Below the pieces are notes generated by a model, which worked only from the letters and a program-made list of their open reading frames with translations, did not search any database and had not been told where the DNA came from. DNA of 64,000 nucleotides from Chryseobacterium lathyri (GTDB lineage: Bacteria; Bacteroidota; Bacteroidia; Flavobacteriales; Weeksellaceae). This document shows, in pieces, positions 1-8,148 of this stretch (its first letter is position 1; each line of letters opens with the position of its first letter). The position numbers were made by a program, and so were the translations under genes. Location: positions 682,001 to 746,000 of the forward strand of contig NZ_JAUSSF010000001.1 of the NCBI RefSeq assembly GCF_030812195.1, read 5' to 3'.

Positions 1-270
1 GGAGTCTTTGGGAATATAAGTGCCATCCGGTTTTGTTACCAGCTCAGGAGAAAGAAAAGCATCATGGGAAAGGATTACTTTTTTGTCTTTTGTAATAGCC
101 AGATCCATTTCCAGTGTTGTGATATTCATTTTTAAAGCATTCTTCATAGCCGGAACGGTATTTTCTGGATATAAAGATTTTCCACCGCGGTGTGCCTGCT
201 TATCGAAAGACTGAGAGAAATATAACTGGGCAAATCCCAGAAAAAGGCCTGTTAAAAATATGTTTTTCAT
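1..270 (-). CDS. Glycerophosphodiester phosphodiesterase, N-terminal part (cut by window edge)
   Basis: The first 90 codons of a secreted GDPD-family enzyme are visible, and the C-terminal part runs off the left edge. An ATG at 268-270 is followed by a hydrophobic signal peptide ending near FAQLYFSQ. Next comes the family N-terminal signature: AHRGG, then PENTVPAM, then LEMDLAITKDKKVILSHD. The His-Arg pair, the Glu/Asp pair in LEMD and the SHD histidine are the usual metal-binding and catalytic residues. By family knowledge it would hydrolyse glycerophosphodiesters to glycerol-3-phosphate and an alcohol, probably in the periplasm. A terminator separates it from purF upstream, so it is probably its own unit. 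Confidence 0.85.
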   Translation of the reverse strand, partial: MKNIFLTGLFLGFAQLYFSQSFDKQAHRGGKSLYPENTVPAMKNALKMNITTLEMDLAITKDKKVILSHDAFLSPELVTKPDGTYIPKDS

Positions 271-357
271 ATGAAGCTTTAATCGTATAAAATTAAAACT
301 TGCCTTTATATTGTATGATACAGGAATATTAAACTTTTGATACATTTATACAAACAA

Positions 358-385
358 AAGAGCCAGATTTACAAACCTGGCTCTT
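358..385 (-). terminator. Terminator downstream of purF
   Basis: The arms AAGAGCCAG (358-366) and CTGGCTCTT (377-385) form a 9-bp stem with a 10-nt loop. Read on the minus strand the stem is followed by TTGTTTGT. It lies just after the purF stop and before the phosphodiesterase gene. Confidence 0.75.
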
Positions 386-409
386 CATTTATTTCAAATC
401 GTTAGACTA

Positions 410-1909
410 TTAATTGAATAATTCTACCTCCTCTCCTTTTCCTACCGGATATTCTTCTGTAAAGCATCCGAAACAGTGATTGGAAGATCCTAGAATTTCT
501 TTCAGACTGTCCGTGCTTAAAAATTCGAGTGAATCTACACCCAGGTAATTTCTAAGCTCCTCGGTAGTCATGTTGGCCGAAATCAGATCATCTTTTGAAG
601 GGGTATCTATTCCTAAATAGCACGGTGCAATAATAGGTGGAGAAACACTTCTGAAGTGGATCTCTTTTACGCCTGCATCTTTCAGAATTTTCACCAATCT
701 CTTGGAAGTAGTTCCTCTTACGATAGAATCGTCTATGATCACTACTCTCTTGTCCTTGATCTCAGAAATAATTGGGTTAAGCTTAAGGTTCACTACCCTT
801 TCTCTCATCTCTTGGGTTGGAACAATGAAACTTCTTCCGATGTATCTGTTTTTGATGAGAACCGGACGGAAAGGGATTCCTGAGGCCTTGGAAAAACCAA
901 TAGCTGCCGGAACTCCTGAATCCGGAACTCCAATTACTACATCAGCTTCTACAGGAGCCTGTTCCCAGATCTTTTCGCCGGATTTCTCCCTGATCTCGTA
1001 TACATTGATATTTTCTAAGGTGGAGTCAGGTCTTGCGAAATAGATGTATTCAAAAGAACAAATCCTTTGCTTGCCTCTCGCTTCATTGACCATATAAGAA
1101 TTAAGCTTACCCGGTTCGTTTTCATTTGTATAAATGATTTCTCCAGGAAGAATATCACGTACATACTGAGCGCCCACAGCATCCAGTGCGACAGATTCGG
1201 AAGCTACAACATAAGTTTTTTCGTCAACAGCTCCTAAAACCAACGGACGGATCCCGTTGAAATCCCTGAAAGCAAAGAATTTATTTCTGGTCATTCCTAC
1301 TACGGAATAAGCGCCTTCAATTTTCTCCATGGTCGCTTTAATGGCTCCTCGAAGTCCTAAATCAAGATTTTTCTGGATCAATCTTAAAATGACCTCAGAA
1401 TCGGAAGTGGCTCTGAAAACTACGCCTTCAGCTTCCAATTCATTTTTTAATTCTCTCGCATTGGTAAGGTTACCGTTATGCGCTATAGAAAGAATAATCT
1501 GGTCGTATTCGTTTTTCGCGAAGAACGGCTGGAAATTATACTTCTTTTTGTCTCCTGCAGTAGTGTAACGGGTATGCCCGATTGCAGAATTTCCCATAAA
1601 AGCTTCAGGATCCTGGATCTCTTTATAAACATCCAAAACCAAACCCTCATCTTTCATATTGGTGATTTTTCCGTCTTTTAAAACAGAAATACCGCACGCT
1701 TCCTGGCCTCTGTGCTGTAAAGCAAAAAGACCGAATTGCGAAAGAGAAAACGTATCAAGATCATTATCAGAATACATTCCGAAGATACCGCACTCCTCAT
1801 TTGGAGCATCCAGTCTTTCTTCTTCTTGCGTTCTGAAAAGATTTCTTCCGTAGGTTTGAGTTTCAAACTGTTTTAAATATTCACTTTTATGAATGTCTAA
1901 ACTTTTCAT
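410..1909 (-). CDS. purF: Amidophosphoribosyltransferase PurF
   Basis: This enzyme catalyses the first committed step of purine synthesis: PRPP plus glutamine to phosphoribosylamine. The N-terminal Ntn glutaminase domain has its nucleophile at Cys40 (EECGIFGMYS), followed by LQHRGQEACG. The C-terminal phosphoribosyltransferase domain has the PRPP loop VVIIDDSIVRGTT. Cysteines in RICSFEYIYF, APCYLGIDTP and NHCFGCF match the 4Fe-4S ligands of the Bacillus-type enzyme. That type is made as a precursor with a short propeptide before the Cys. Here 39 residues precede it, which is long, and no later in-frame Met lies between residue 1 and Cys40. The gene lies downstream of purC, about 140 bp away, with a repeat-like spacer between them. 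Confidence 0.96.
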   Translation of the reverse strand: MKSLDIHKSEYLKQFETQTYGRNLFRTQEEERLDAPNEECGIFGMYSDNDLDTFSLSQFGLFALQHRGQEACGISVLKDGKITNMKDEGLVLDVYKEIQDPEAFMGNSAIGHTRYTTAGDKKKYNFQPFFAKNEYDQIILSIAHNGNLTNARELKNELEAEGVVFRATSDSEVILRLIQKNLDLGLRGAIKATMEKIEGAYSVVGMTRNKFFAFRDFNGIRPLVLGAVDEKTYVVASESVALDAVGAQYVRDILPGEIIYTNENEPGKLNSYMVNEARGKQRICSFEYIYFARPDSTLENINVYEIREKSGEKIWEQAPVEADVVIGVPDSGVPAAIGFSKASGIPFRPVLIKNRYIGRSFIVPTQEMRERVVNLKLNPIISEIKDKRVVIIDDSIVRGTTSKRLVKILKDAGVKEIHFRSVSPPIIAPCYLGIDTPSKDDLISANMTTEELRNYLGVDSLEFLSTDSLKEILGSSNHCFGCFTEEYPVGKGEEVELFN

Positions 1910-1929
1910 TTCTATTTTTTCTATTCTAG

Positions 1930-2049
1930 ATCTAAGAAGTCAGATTTCAGATTTCAGACTAAAAACCAACTTCAAATTTTAATTTTGTTTGCTAACAGAT
2001 CATTTTCCAGCGCTTAAAACTCTAGCATCTGGTATCTGACATCTGAAAT
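1930..2049. repeat. Intergenic inverted repeat between purC and purF
   Basis: The spacer holds tandem TCAGATTTCAGATTTCAGA near 1942-1960 and the roughly inverted TCTGGTATCTGACATCTGAAATCT near 2028-2051. The copies could fold into a long imperfect hairpin. Similar short (T)CAGAT/(T)CTGA tracts are typical of flavobacterial intergenic dispersed repeats. No terminator-like T tract is attached, so a transcriptional role is unproven. Confidence 0.5.
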
Positions 2050-2769
2050 CTACTTATTCAGTAAAGTTTTCAGTCTGTTGTAGATCTCCACATACGCTTC
2101 GGTAACTTCACCAAGATCTCTTCTGAATCTGTCTTTATCCAGTTTTTTCATGGTATCTTTATCCCAAAGTCTGCATGTATCAGGAGAAATTTCGTCTGCA
2201 AGGATGATCTCTCCATCTGCAGTTTTTCCTAATTCAATTTTGAAGTCAACCAGGATGATGTTCATCTTATCAAAAAGATCAATCAGTATTTCGTTGATGT
2301 CAGAAGTAAGCTCATACATTTCATCAAGCTCCTCATACGTTGCTGCTCCTAAGAAAACGGCGTGGTGATCGTTGATAAGCGGATCTCCCAATTCGTCTTT
2401 TTTGTAGCAGATATCGAAAATGGTAACCGGAGATTTAATTCCTTCTTCCACTCCTAATCTTTGAGCCATGCTTCCTGCAGAATAGTTTCTTACCACCATT
2501 TCCAATGGAATGATAGATACTTTTTTTACCAGCTGCTCTCTTTCGTTCAATTGTTTAATGAAATGAGTTTTAACCCCTTTTTCATTTAAGTATTCAAAAA
2601 TAAGAGTGGTGATGGCATTGTTCATTTCACCTTTCAAATCAACAGATCCTCTTTTTTGAGCATTAAATGCTGTAGCGTCGTCTTTAAAACGTACTACTAC
2701 TTGATCAGGATTATCGGTAGCAAATACTTGTTTTGCTTTACCTTCGTACAACATTTCTTTCTTTTCCAT
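2050..2769 (-). CDS. purC: SAICAR synthetase PurC
   Basis: PurC joins CAIR and aspartate, using ATP, to make SAICAR in de novo purine synthesis. The 239-aa length is normal for the bacterial monofunctional enzyme. Visible signatures are [10 protein letters not shown] near residue 7, the [12 protein letters not shown] strand, [15 protein letters not shown] near residue 90 and the [12 protein letters not shown] motif near residue 193. The ATG is followed by [13 protein letters not shown], as in homologues. It lies 33 bp downstream of the DUF3307 gene on the same strand with no obvious terminator, so read-through from the satD promoter is possible. No TAnnTTTG element was seen in the 33-bp gap. 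Confidence 0.97.
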   Translation of the reverse strand: MEKKEMLYEGKAKQVFATDNPDQVVVRFKDDATAFNAQKRGSVDLKGEMNNAITTLIFEYLNEKGVKTHFIKQLNEREQLVKKVSIIPLEMVVRNYSAGSMAQRLGVEEGIKSPVTIFDICYKKDELGDPLINDHHAVFLGAATYEELDEMYELTSDINEILIDLFDKMNIILVDFKIELGKTADGEIILADEISPDTCRLWDKDTMKKLDKDRFRRDLGEVTEAYVEIYNRLKTLLNK

Positions 2770-2802
2770 TTCTAAATTCGTATTAGTTAGATTTATTTTA
2801 TA

Positions 2803-3498
2803 TTACTTAATTAAAATTCCTGTTAAAACAGCCAATCCGAAACTCAGGAGTGTACCGATGAGTACATATTCCGTGAGCTTTCTCTGCTTGGCCTGTGCCA
2901 GATCACTGAATCTGAAAACCGATTTGGCAGCGACCATAAAACCTACTCCTTCCCAATGATTCACCATGATAAAGGTAAAAACAAGAAGACGTTCTAAAAT
3001 TCCTATATATTTTCCGGCACTCGATAGAGATTCGGTCTGTAAGCTGCTTTGTGTTTCCGGGACCGGAGTCCAGGAAGACAATAATATTTTAATGAAAATA
3101 GAGGCAGGTGTTGATAGAAACAACGCTGCCATCACTATTTTTAAAACGTTCTGATTTTGCAGAAAACTGAAACTGAATTCTTTGAAATAAAACGAAATTC
3201 CTGCAATCACAAGAATATGCAGTATCTGATCAATGAAAAACCATCTTTTCTTATTCTTTACGTTTTGAAAGATCAGTTTTGAGGCATCAATCACAAGATG
3301 AGTGATCCCAATCACGATGGCAACCCACCACAGATCTGTATTCCATAGAAAAACAAAGCTTAAAACAGTATGGATCAGAACATGAAAATACAGGTACGGG
3401 CTTTTCAGTTTACGGCGTTCCTTATCTGCAACCCATGAATTTGGCTGAAGAATAAAATCTCCGAGTAGATGTGCCAATATGAGTTTAGTAAAGATCAT
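2803..3498 (-). CDS. DUF3307 family membrane protein
   Basis: This is a 231-aa polytopic inner-membrane protein with hydrophobic segments through most of its length. The N-terminal stretch LILAHLLGDFILQPNSWVADKE followed by a conserved HVLIHT segment is the DUF3307 signature. The biochemical function of the family is unknown. It starts 2 bp after the satD stop, so the two are almost certainly co-transcribed. By established observation DUF3307 genes often sit beside satD-like genes, which suggests they act together. Nothing in the sequence reveals a substrate. Confidence 0.85.
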   Translation of the reverse strand: MIFTKLILAHLLGDFILQPNSWVADKERRKLKSPYLYFHVLIHTVLSFVFLWNTDLWWVAIVIGITHLVIDASKLIFQNVKNKKRWFFIDQILHILVIAGISFYFKEFSFSFLQNQNVLKIVMAALFLSTPASIFIKILLSSWTPVPETQSSLQTESLSSAGKYIGILERLLVFTFIMVNHWEGVGFMVAAKSVFRFSDLAQAKQRKLTEYVLIGTLLSFGLAVLTGILIK

Positions 3499-3500
3499 GT

Positions 3501-4106
3501 TTACAGTTCTGAGATTTTCTTTCTAAAATATTGATTAGTTTCTACGATAAGATCGTAGTTGGCACGTTTCAGTCTCTGGCTTACCGAGGACTGTGAAATA
3601 GCAAATTTCTTGGCAAGATCTTCCTGTGTGATATCCTGGTTCATGATCATTTCGTGAATGATCTCTGCCGTAGCTACCGTCCAGTTGTCGAAATCTTTTG
3701 AAGACCATTTCAGGAGAATGTTTAAATCCCTGTCCACAGCTTCGTTCGAGGTTTTTATAGAAACGGTGTGACCGTCACTTTTAAGATCATTCAGCAGTCT
3801 TCCGGAATGTACATACGCTGTTCCGTTGGATTCTGTGATTTTTTCAGAGGAAAAATTCTCTTCACCGATACCTATGGCAATTCTTACATCTAAATTTTCC
3901 TGACTTCTGATAAGGGACTTAATGGCTAGAAAACGCCAGAACACTTCATCAATATTACATTTGAACTGAAACTCGTCGCCTCTGTAGATTTCCCATGCGA
4001 GCGGTGAACTTCCCCAGTTTTCCAGGAGATTCTTAAGTCTGGTAATCCAAACTTCTGTGTCTGCATGCTGTGAATTTATAATATCACCGGTTATGACCGC
4101 TATCAT
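3501..4106 (-). CDS. SatD family protein with C-terminal helix-turn-helix
   Basis: The 201-aa protein begins MIAVITGDIINSQHA, the typical SatD family N-terminus. Its C-terminal 50 residues (about 145-195) read as a helix-turn-helix: ITQEDLAKKFAISQSSVSQRLKR. The middle part (YRGDEFQFK, IRIAIGIGE-like strand) resembles a nucleotide-cyclase-like fold, but no catalytic claim is made. It heads a satD-DUF3307(-purC) unit. Its -7 promoter element TATATTTG (4118 to 4111 on minus) lies only 4 bases before the ATG, implying a nearly leaderless mRNA. Three tandem dyads with TATAAG/CTTATA half-sites cover the promoter, suggesting autoregulation. Confidence 0.85.
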   Translation of the reverse strand: MIAVITGDIINSQHADTEVWITRLKNLLENWGSSPLAWEIYRGDEFQFKCNIDEVFWRFLAIKSLIRSQENLDVRIAIGIGEENFSSEKITESNGTAYVHSGRLLNDLKSDGHTVSIKTSNEAVDRDLNILLKWSSKDFDNWTVATAEIIHEMIMNQDITQEDLAKKFAISQSSVSQRLKRANYDLIVETNQYFRKKISEL

Positions 4107-4110
4107 TGTG

Positions 4111-4118
4111 CAAATATA
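4111..4118 (-). promoter_or_regulatory. Promoter -7 element of satD (TATATTTG)
   Basis: This is an exact match on the minus strand to the Bacteroidetes TAnnTTTG element. Its distal edge is 4 bases from the satD ATG at 4106, so transcription would start at or within a few bases of the start codon. It overlaps the first operator-like dyad. No convincing -33 TTG is visible. Confidence 0.6.
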
Positions 4119-4192
4119 AGCATAATTACTTATAAATAAAAAATATAAGCAGAAACCCTTATAGATATTGATTATTAGTGAATCTGCTTATA
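4115..4192. promoter_or_regulatory. Three tandem operator-like dyads upstream of satD
   Basis: Three 20-bp dyads share the pattern TATAAG-N8-CTTATA. The first (4115-4134) and second (4144-4163) are perfect in both half-sites. The third (4173-4192) has TATTAG in its left half. The spacing is exactly 29 bp each time. The N8 spacers differ (CATAATTA, CAGAAACC, TGAATCTG), so this is not simple sequence duplication. The first dyad overlaps the satD -7 element. The likely binder is the satD HTH domain, but this is inference. Confidence 0.7.
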
Positions 4193-4229
4193 TCAATGAT
4201 GCTTTAAACAGCAACTTTAACCGTCTATT

Positions 4230-6098
4230 TTATTTTTTGATGAACTGGTAGGTTTTATCATCCAGCTTTAAGAAATAGAAACCAGCCGGAAGGTTTTGTA
4301 CTGAAATATGTTGCTTATTTCTGAACGGATTCTTTTCACTATAGATTACTTTTCCTGAAGTATCCAATACCTGAGCTGTTTTAATATTCTGAGTTTCTCC
4401 GCTTACGAAAAGATTATCATTAACAGGATTCGGGTAGATTTTAAATTCATTGTTTGGAGTAATCATATCAGTTACAGATAGGGTTCCACCTAGATTCTGA
4501 CAGTAATTTACAGGATAAGAATCCCACTCACTGATGCTGAAAACAGCTGTTGGTTGGCTGACAGTACTTTTTCTGTAGAGTGAAACATCAGCCAATACTG
4601 AAAAATTGGATTGGCTTTTAATTCCTATTGCATCAACAGTGGTAGATTTATAGCGTAATTCAACATAATTATTCCCATTAAAAGTCATTTGCGGAGCAGC
4701 TGTTACAAATTTAGCCTGGCTGATTGAATAACATGAGAAATTAGCAGAAGGGTTCAAAACAACGAATGTCTCATTATTCTGAATAGTGCCTTCCATTTCA
4801 AAAGGTGCAGGAAAATAATAGGTCCCATTTGTCCCGGGAAGCTGAATGGATAGTCTATAATCATTCAGGTTTACAGGGTGACCTGTCTTATTGGTGATTT
4901 CAATGGCTCTATTATTAGCAGATCCTTCCAGATATTTTGAAATCCAAAGATCTTTAGCGTAAATATCTGAGGCTAAAGTGGTCACGGAAACAGTATTGCT
5001 GTCAGGAGAAAGCAGATAGCCATTGTCATAAGCCTTTACAGTAAAATTATAAGCAGTTGAGGGGTTAAGGTGATCAATACTTATAGACGTTCCTTTTGTA
5101 GTCGCCACCAGGCTTCCATTTTGATAAACCTTATATCCGGTAATATCCGCATCCGGACTTGGAGACCAGCTTAGAGTCGTAAAATAGGTACTGGTCTGTG
5201 TCGCAGTTAACCCAGAGGGCACCTGAGGAGGAACAGTATCAGGCGTCTGTCCCCAAATGGCAGCCACCCACTGAGGATTATCAATAAATGGATTTCTATT
5301 ATTCTGAACAGCATACACTTTATTGTTTCTGTCAATTTCCCTTTGTGATACAGGATCCTGAGCATGCCACTGCAGAAGCATAGCAATATAGGAAGGCTCA
5401 AAAGCACGCTCTTCTGTTCCGTCCAATGGATTGCTGTCAGAAGCAGGATTAGCGTCATTGTTAAAATTAAATGCTCCCAGCTTCCCTTCATACCGCACCG
5501 CAAAATATAAAAGACTTCGTGCAACATCTCCCTTGAATTCTGCAATAGGCTCATATACACGTCCTGTGTAGACCCAATTTGGAATAGCACTGTTCCCTAT
5601 TTTCGAAGAATTGGTGAAAGTATAATAGATAGTATTGTTAGCAATCCCATAAGGATAGTTGCTTCTCAGCTGATTAATTTTAGCATCAGTAGGAATGACA
5701 TAAAACAAATCGGAATACATGGGATAGCTGCTGTAAAATGTACTTTGAGGCATCATGTGTTCCCTGTTCCATCCATCTCCCTCCGCTCCCGAACTTCCGA
5801 TCATCTGGCCACTAACATATTCATATGCATCTGTCCCGGAAGGAATTTCAGAATAAATATCCAGTAAAAAGGTGGTGTTGGATGCATCGTGGTCATAATA
5901 GGTATCAAGATCGGTCTGATTATAAAGATTTTGTAAATCACCATAATGCCGGTTGACGTTTTTTTCAGAAATAATATCGTGCAGCTTAGACTTCAATGCA
6001 TAGCCTGTAAGTCCCAATGTTCCAGCATAATATCCGGCTGGAGCCTGGGCAGAAACAAATGTAGAAATTAGAATAACAGGTAGTAAAAGTTTTTTCAT
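4230..6098 (-). CDS. Secreted endonuclease I family nuclease with T9SS sorting domain
   Basis: This 622-aa exported protein has a signal peptide (residues 1-18, ending VSAQA). The endonuclease I (EndA/NucM) domain follows to about residue 285, with the catalytic-site motif GWNREHMMPQS (His114). A fibronectin type III domain spans about 292-375. A lamin-tail-like beta domain spans about 377-500, with DLWISKYLEGSANNRAIEI. A T9SS type A sorting domain (about 552-622) begins FKIYPNPVNDNLFV. Family knowledge predicts nonspecific extracellular DNA/RNA cleavage, for nutrient scavenging or extracellular DNA removal. It is transcribed divergently from the acyl-CoA dehydrogenase. No clear promoter element was found. 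Confidence 0.9.
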   Translation of the reverse strand: MKKLLLPVILISTFVSAQAPAGYYAGTLGLTGYALKSKLHDIISEKNVNRHYGDLQNLYNQTDLDTYYDHDASNTTFLLDIYSEIPSGTDAYEYVSGQMIGSSGAEGDGWNREHMMPQSTFYSSYPMYSDLFYVIPTDAKINQLRSNYPYGIANNTIYYTFTNSSKIGNSAIPNWVYTGRVYEPIAEFKGDVARSLLYFAVRYEGKLGAFNFNNDANPASDSNPLDGTEERAFEPSYIAMLLQWHAQDPVSQREIDRNNKVYAVQNNRNPFIDNPQWVAAIWGQTPDTVPPQVPSGLTATQTSTYFTTLSWSPSPDADITGYKVYQNGSLVATTKGTSISIDHLNPSTAYNFTVKAYDNGYLLSPDSNTVSVTTLASDIYAKDLWISKYLEGSANNRAIEITNKTGHPVNLNDYRLSIQLPGTNGTYYFPAPFEMEGTIQNNETFVVLNPSANFSCYSISQAKFVTAAPQMTFNGNNYVELRYKSTTVDAIGIKSQSNFSVLADVSLYRKSTVSQPTAVFSISEWDSYPVNYCQNLGGTLSVTDMITPNNEFKIYPNPVNDNLFVSGETQNIKTAQVLDTSGKVIYSEKNPFRNKQHISVQNLPAGFYFLKLDDKTYQFIKK

Positions 6099-6241
6099 TC
6101 CTTAAAAATTGGCAGACTAAAATAGTAAATTAAAACACTTAAAGTTCTGAAATTTTTATTAAAAAATCATTAATTATAAAAATATAAGAAATTGATTATT
6201 AAAATATTGCGTATATGGCCCTATGAGCTAAATAATTATTT

Positions 6242-6270
6242 TTGGCTTTCCGTCAATTTAATTATCTTTG
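6242..6270 (+). promoter_or_regulatory. Promoter of acyl-CoA dehydrogenase gene
   Basis: A TTG at 6242-6244 is separated by 18 bp from TATCTTTG at 6263-6270. This is a full match to the Bacteroidetes TTG-N17-23-TAnnTTTG promoter. It places the transcript start just before the ATG at 6292 and rules out the in-frame upstream TTG, which is itself part of the -7 element. Confidence 0.75.
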
Positions 6271-6291
6271 GGAACTAACTATTTTATCTAT

Positions 6292-7431
6292 ATGAACACA
6301 GAGACTATTGACAACATTAAAATGATAGCGGAAACAGCAAGAGAGTTTGCTGAGAAAAATATCAGACCGAATATTATGGAGTGGGACGAGAGCCAGACAT
6401 TTCCAAAAGATTTATTTCACCAGTTAGGAGAAATGGGATTTATGGGGATTGTAGTTCCTGAACAGTATGGAGGTTCCGGTTTAGGTTATCATGAATATGT
6501 TACTATTCTGGATGAGATCTCTCAGGTAGACCCGTCTATTGGCCTTTCTGTGGCTGCACACAATTCACTTTGTACCAATCATATCTATGAGTTTGGAAAT
6601 GAAGAGCAGAGAAAAAAATGGCTTCCTCAGCTTGCTTCAGGAAAAGTTATTGGTGCATGGGGGCTTACGGAGCACAATACAGGTTCTGATTCAGGAGGTA
6701 TGTCTACCACTGCTGTAAAAGATGGTGATGAATGGATCATTAACGGAGCTAAAAACTTCATCACACACGCTATTTCAGGAGATATTGCCGTAGTGATGAC
6801 AAGAACAGGTGAAATAGGCGCTAAAAACAACTCTACTGCTTTCGTTTTGGAAAAAGGAATGCCGGGTTTTACTTCAGGAAAGAAAGAAAACAAACTGGGA
6901 ATGCGTGCTTCCGAAACAGCTGAACTTATTTTCGACAGCGTTCGTGTACCGGATTCACACCGTTTAGGGGAAGTTGGAGAAGGATTCAAGCAGGCCATGA
7001 AAATTTTGGACGGTGGAAGGATTTCTATTGCAGCTTTAAGTTTAGGAACAGCAAGAGGAGCTTATAAAGCTGCTTTAAAATATGCTAAAGAAAGACATCA
7101 GTTCGGAAAGGCAATCGCTGAATTCCAGGCGATCAACTTTATGCTTGCTGATATGGCCACTGAAATTGATGCTGCTGAACTTCTGATCCAGAGAGCTTCA
7201 ACATTGAAAAATGCTAAACAAAAAATGACTAAGGAAGGTGCAATGGCAAAGTTGTATGCTTCTGAAGCATGTGTAAGAATTTCCAACAATGCGGTTCAGA
7301 TTTTTGGCGGATACGGATATACAAAAGACTTCCCTGCTGAGAAATTCTACAGAGATTCTAAACTATGCACCATTGGTGAAGGAACTTCAGAGATCCAGAG
7401 ACTGGTAATAGGAAGAGATATTACAAAGTAA
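6292..7431 (+). CDS. Acyl-CoA dehydrogenase
   Basis: This 379-aa FAD-dependent enzyme introduces the alpha-beta double bond in acyl-CoA. The N-terminal helical domain contains GIVVPEQYGGSGLGY. The FAD/substrate segment GAWGLTEHNTGSDSGGM leads into the beta domain. The C-terminal helices have RHQFGKAIAEFQAINFMLADM and the terminal FGGYGYTKDFPAEKFYRD and IGEGTSEIQR motifs. The Glu of GEGTSE is the expected catalytic base of short- and medium-chain type enzymes. The start is set at the ATG because the promoter -7 element overlaps the upstream TTG. A DinB-family gene follows 15 bp later and ends in a strong terminator, so the two probably form an operon. Chain-length specificity cannot be read from the sequence. 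Confidence 0.94.
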   Translation: MNTETIDNIKMIAETAREFAEKNIRPNIMEWDESQTFPKDLFHQLGEMGFMGIVVPEQYGGSGLGYHEYVTILDEISQVDPSIGLSVAAHNSLCTNHIYEFGNEEQRKKWLPQLASGKVIGAWGLTEHNTGSDSGGMSTTAVKDGDEWIINGAKNFITHAISGDIAVVMTRTGEIGAKNNSTAFVLEKGMPGFTSGKKENKLGMRASETAELIFDSVRVPDSHRLGEVGEGFKQAMKILDGGRISIAALSLGTARGAYKAALKYAKERHQFGKAIAEFQAINFMLADMATEIDAAELLIQRASTLKNAKQKMTKEGAMAKLYASEACVRISNNAVQIFGGYGYTKDFPAEKFYRDSKLCTIGEGTSEIQRLVIGRDITK

Positions 7432-7446
7432 TTAAATATAACACAA

Positions 7447-7944
7447 ATGATTAAACAAGCCCTTTTAGGTGAATTTCTGTATGAAGCAGAAAACACGAGA
7501 AAAATTTTAAAAGCCATTCCGGACAGTGCTTTAGGCTGGAAACCGTCTGAAATAAACTGGACAACCGGGCAGCTTGCTTCCCATATTGCCGAAGTGTATA
7601 ACTGGTATGACTCTACTTTTAATCTGGATGTTTTCGATATGGGAACTTACCAGTATGATAAGGGAGATATTTCCAAAGCCGGGAATATTGTGGCAAAATT
7701 TGAAGAAAATGTTGCCAGAGCTCAGAAAGCTTTGGAAAATTCTGACGAGAGCACTTATTTTAATGACTGGAAAATGGAAATGAACGGAAATATTATTTTC
7801 CCTCCTGCCCAAAAAATACAGGTAATCAGAGGGTTTTTGTACAATCACCTGTATCATCACAGAGGTGAGCTTGTGGTTTATCTAAGATCTACAGGAAATA
7901 AAGTTCCCGGACTTTACGGACCTACTGCTGATGATAAAATGTAA
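7447..7944 (+). CDS. DinB family protein
   Basis: This 165-aa protein is of the DinB/YfiT-like four-helix-bundle superfamily. Histidines that could form the metal site are in QLASHIAEV (about residue 46) and in the C-terminal NHLYHHRGEL (about residues 134-139). The DWKMEMNG and VPGLYGPTADDKM segments are typical of the family in Bacteroidetes. Members are putative metal-dependent thiol transferases or hydrolases, and the exact reaction here is unknown. It follows the acyl-CoA dehydrogenase by 15 bp and precedes a terminator. Confidence 0.85.
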   Translation: MIKQALLGEFLYEAENTRKILKAIPDSALGWKPSEINWTTGQLASHIAEVYNWYDSTFNLDVFDMGTYQYDKGDISKAGNIVAKFEENVARAQKALENSDESTYFNDWKMEMNGNIIFPPAQKIQVIRGFLYNHLYHHRGELVVYLRSTGNKVPGLYGPTADDKM

Positions 7945-7969
7945 TTGAGAATTATTCCATCAATAAATG

Positions 7970-7998
7970 AATAGCATACGTATTTTACGTATGCTATT
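7970..7998 (+). terminator. Strong intrinsic terminator
   Basis: The arms AATAGCATACGTA (7970-7982) and TACGTATGCTATT (7986-7998) form a perfect 13-bp stem with a 3-nt loop. TTCTTTTTTT follows on the plus strand. Confidence 0.92.
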
Positions 7999-8081
7999 TT
8001 CTTTTTTTGAGATAATGAGTTTTCAACTATGCGCAATGTATTGCATAATATATTAAATGTATACTCTAAATTTTTCTTAAA

Positions 8082-8089
8082 TAATTTTG
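8082..8089 (+). promoter_or_regulatory. Promoter -7 element (TAATTTTG) of metalloprotease gene
   Basis: This is an exact TAnnTTTG match 60 bases upstream of the ATG at 8149. It supports that ATG over an in-frame start 120 bases further upstream. No clear -33 TTG was found. Confidence 0.55.
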
Positions 8090-8148
8090 TTTTTCATAAA
8101 ATAATTTTTATTAGCTTTGATATTCCACAATCAAAAAGAAAATTTAAT

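Noticed and set aside
5207..5590. Long antisense ORF inside the nuclease gene
   Set aside because: It is a shadow of the real gene in another frame with no own signals.
6268..6291. TTG start that would extend the acyl-CoA dehydrogenase
   Set aside because: It lies inside the -7 promoter element TATCTTTG. The ATG at 6292 fits homologues and the transcript start.
8029..8148. 40-codon N-terminal extension of the metalloprotease
   Set aside because: It would precede a TAATTTTG promoter element and destroy the signal peptide position.
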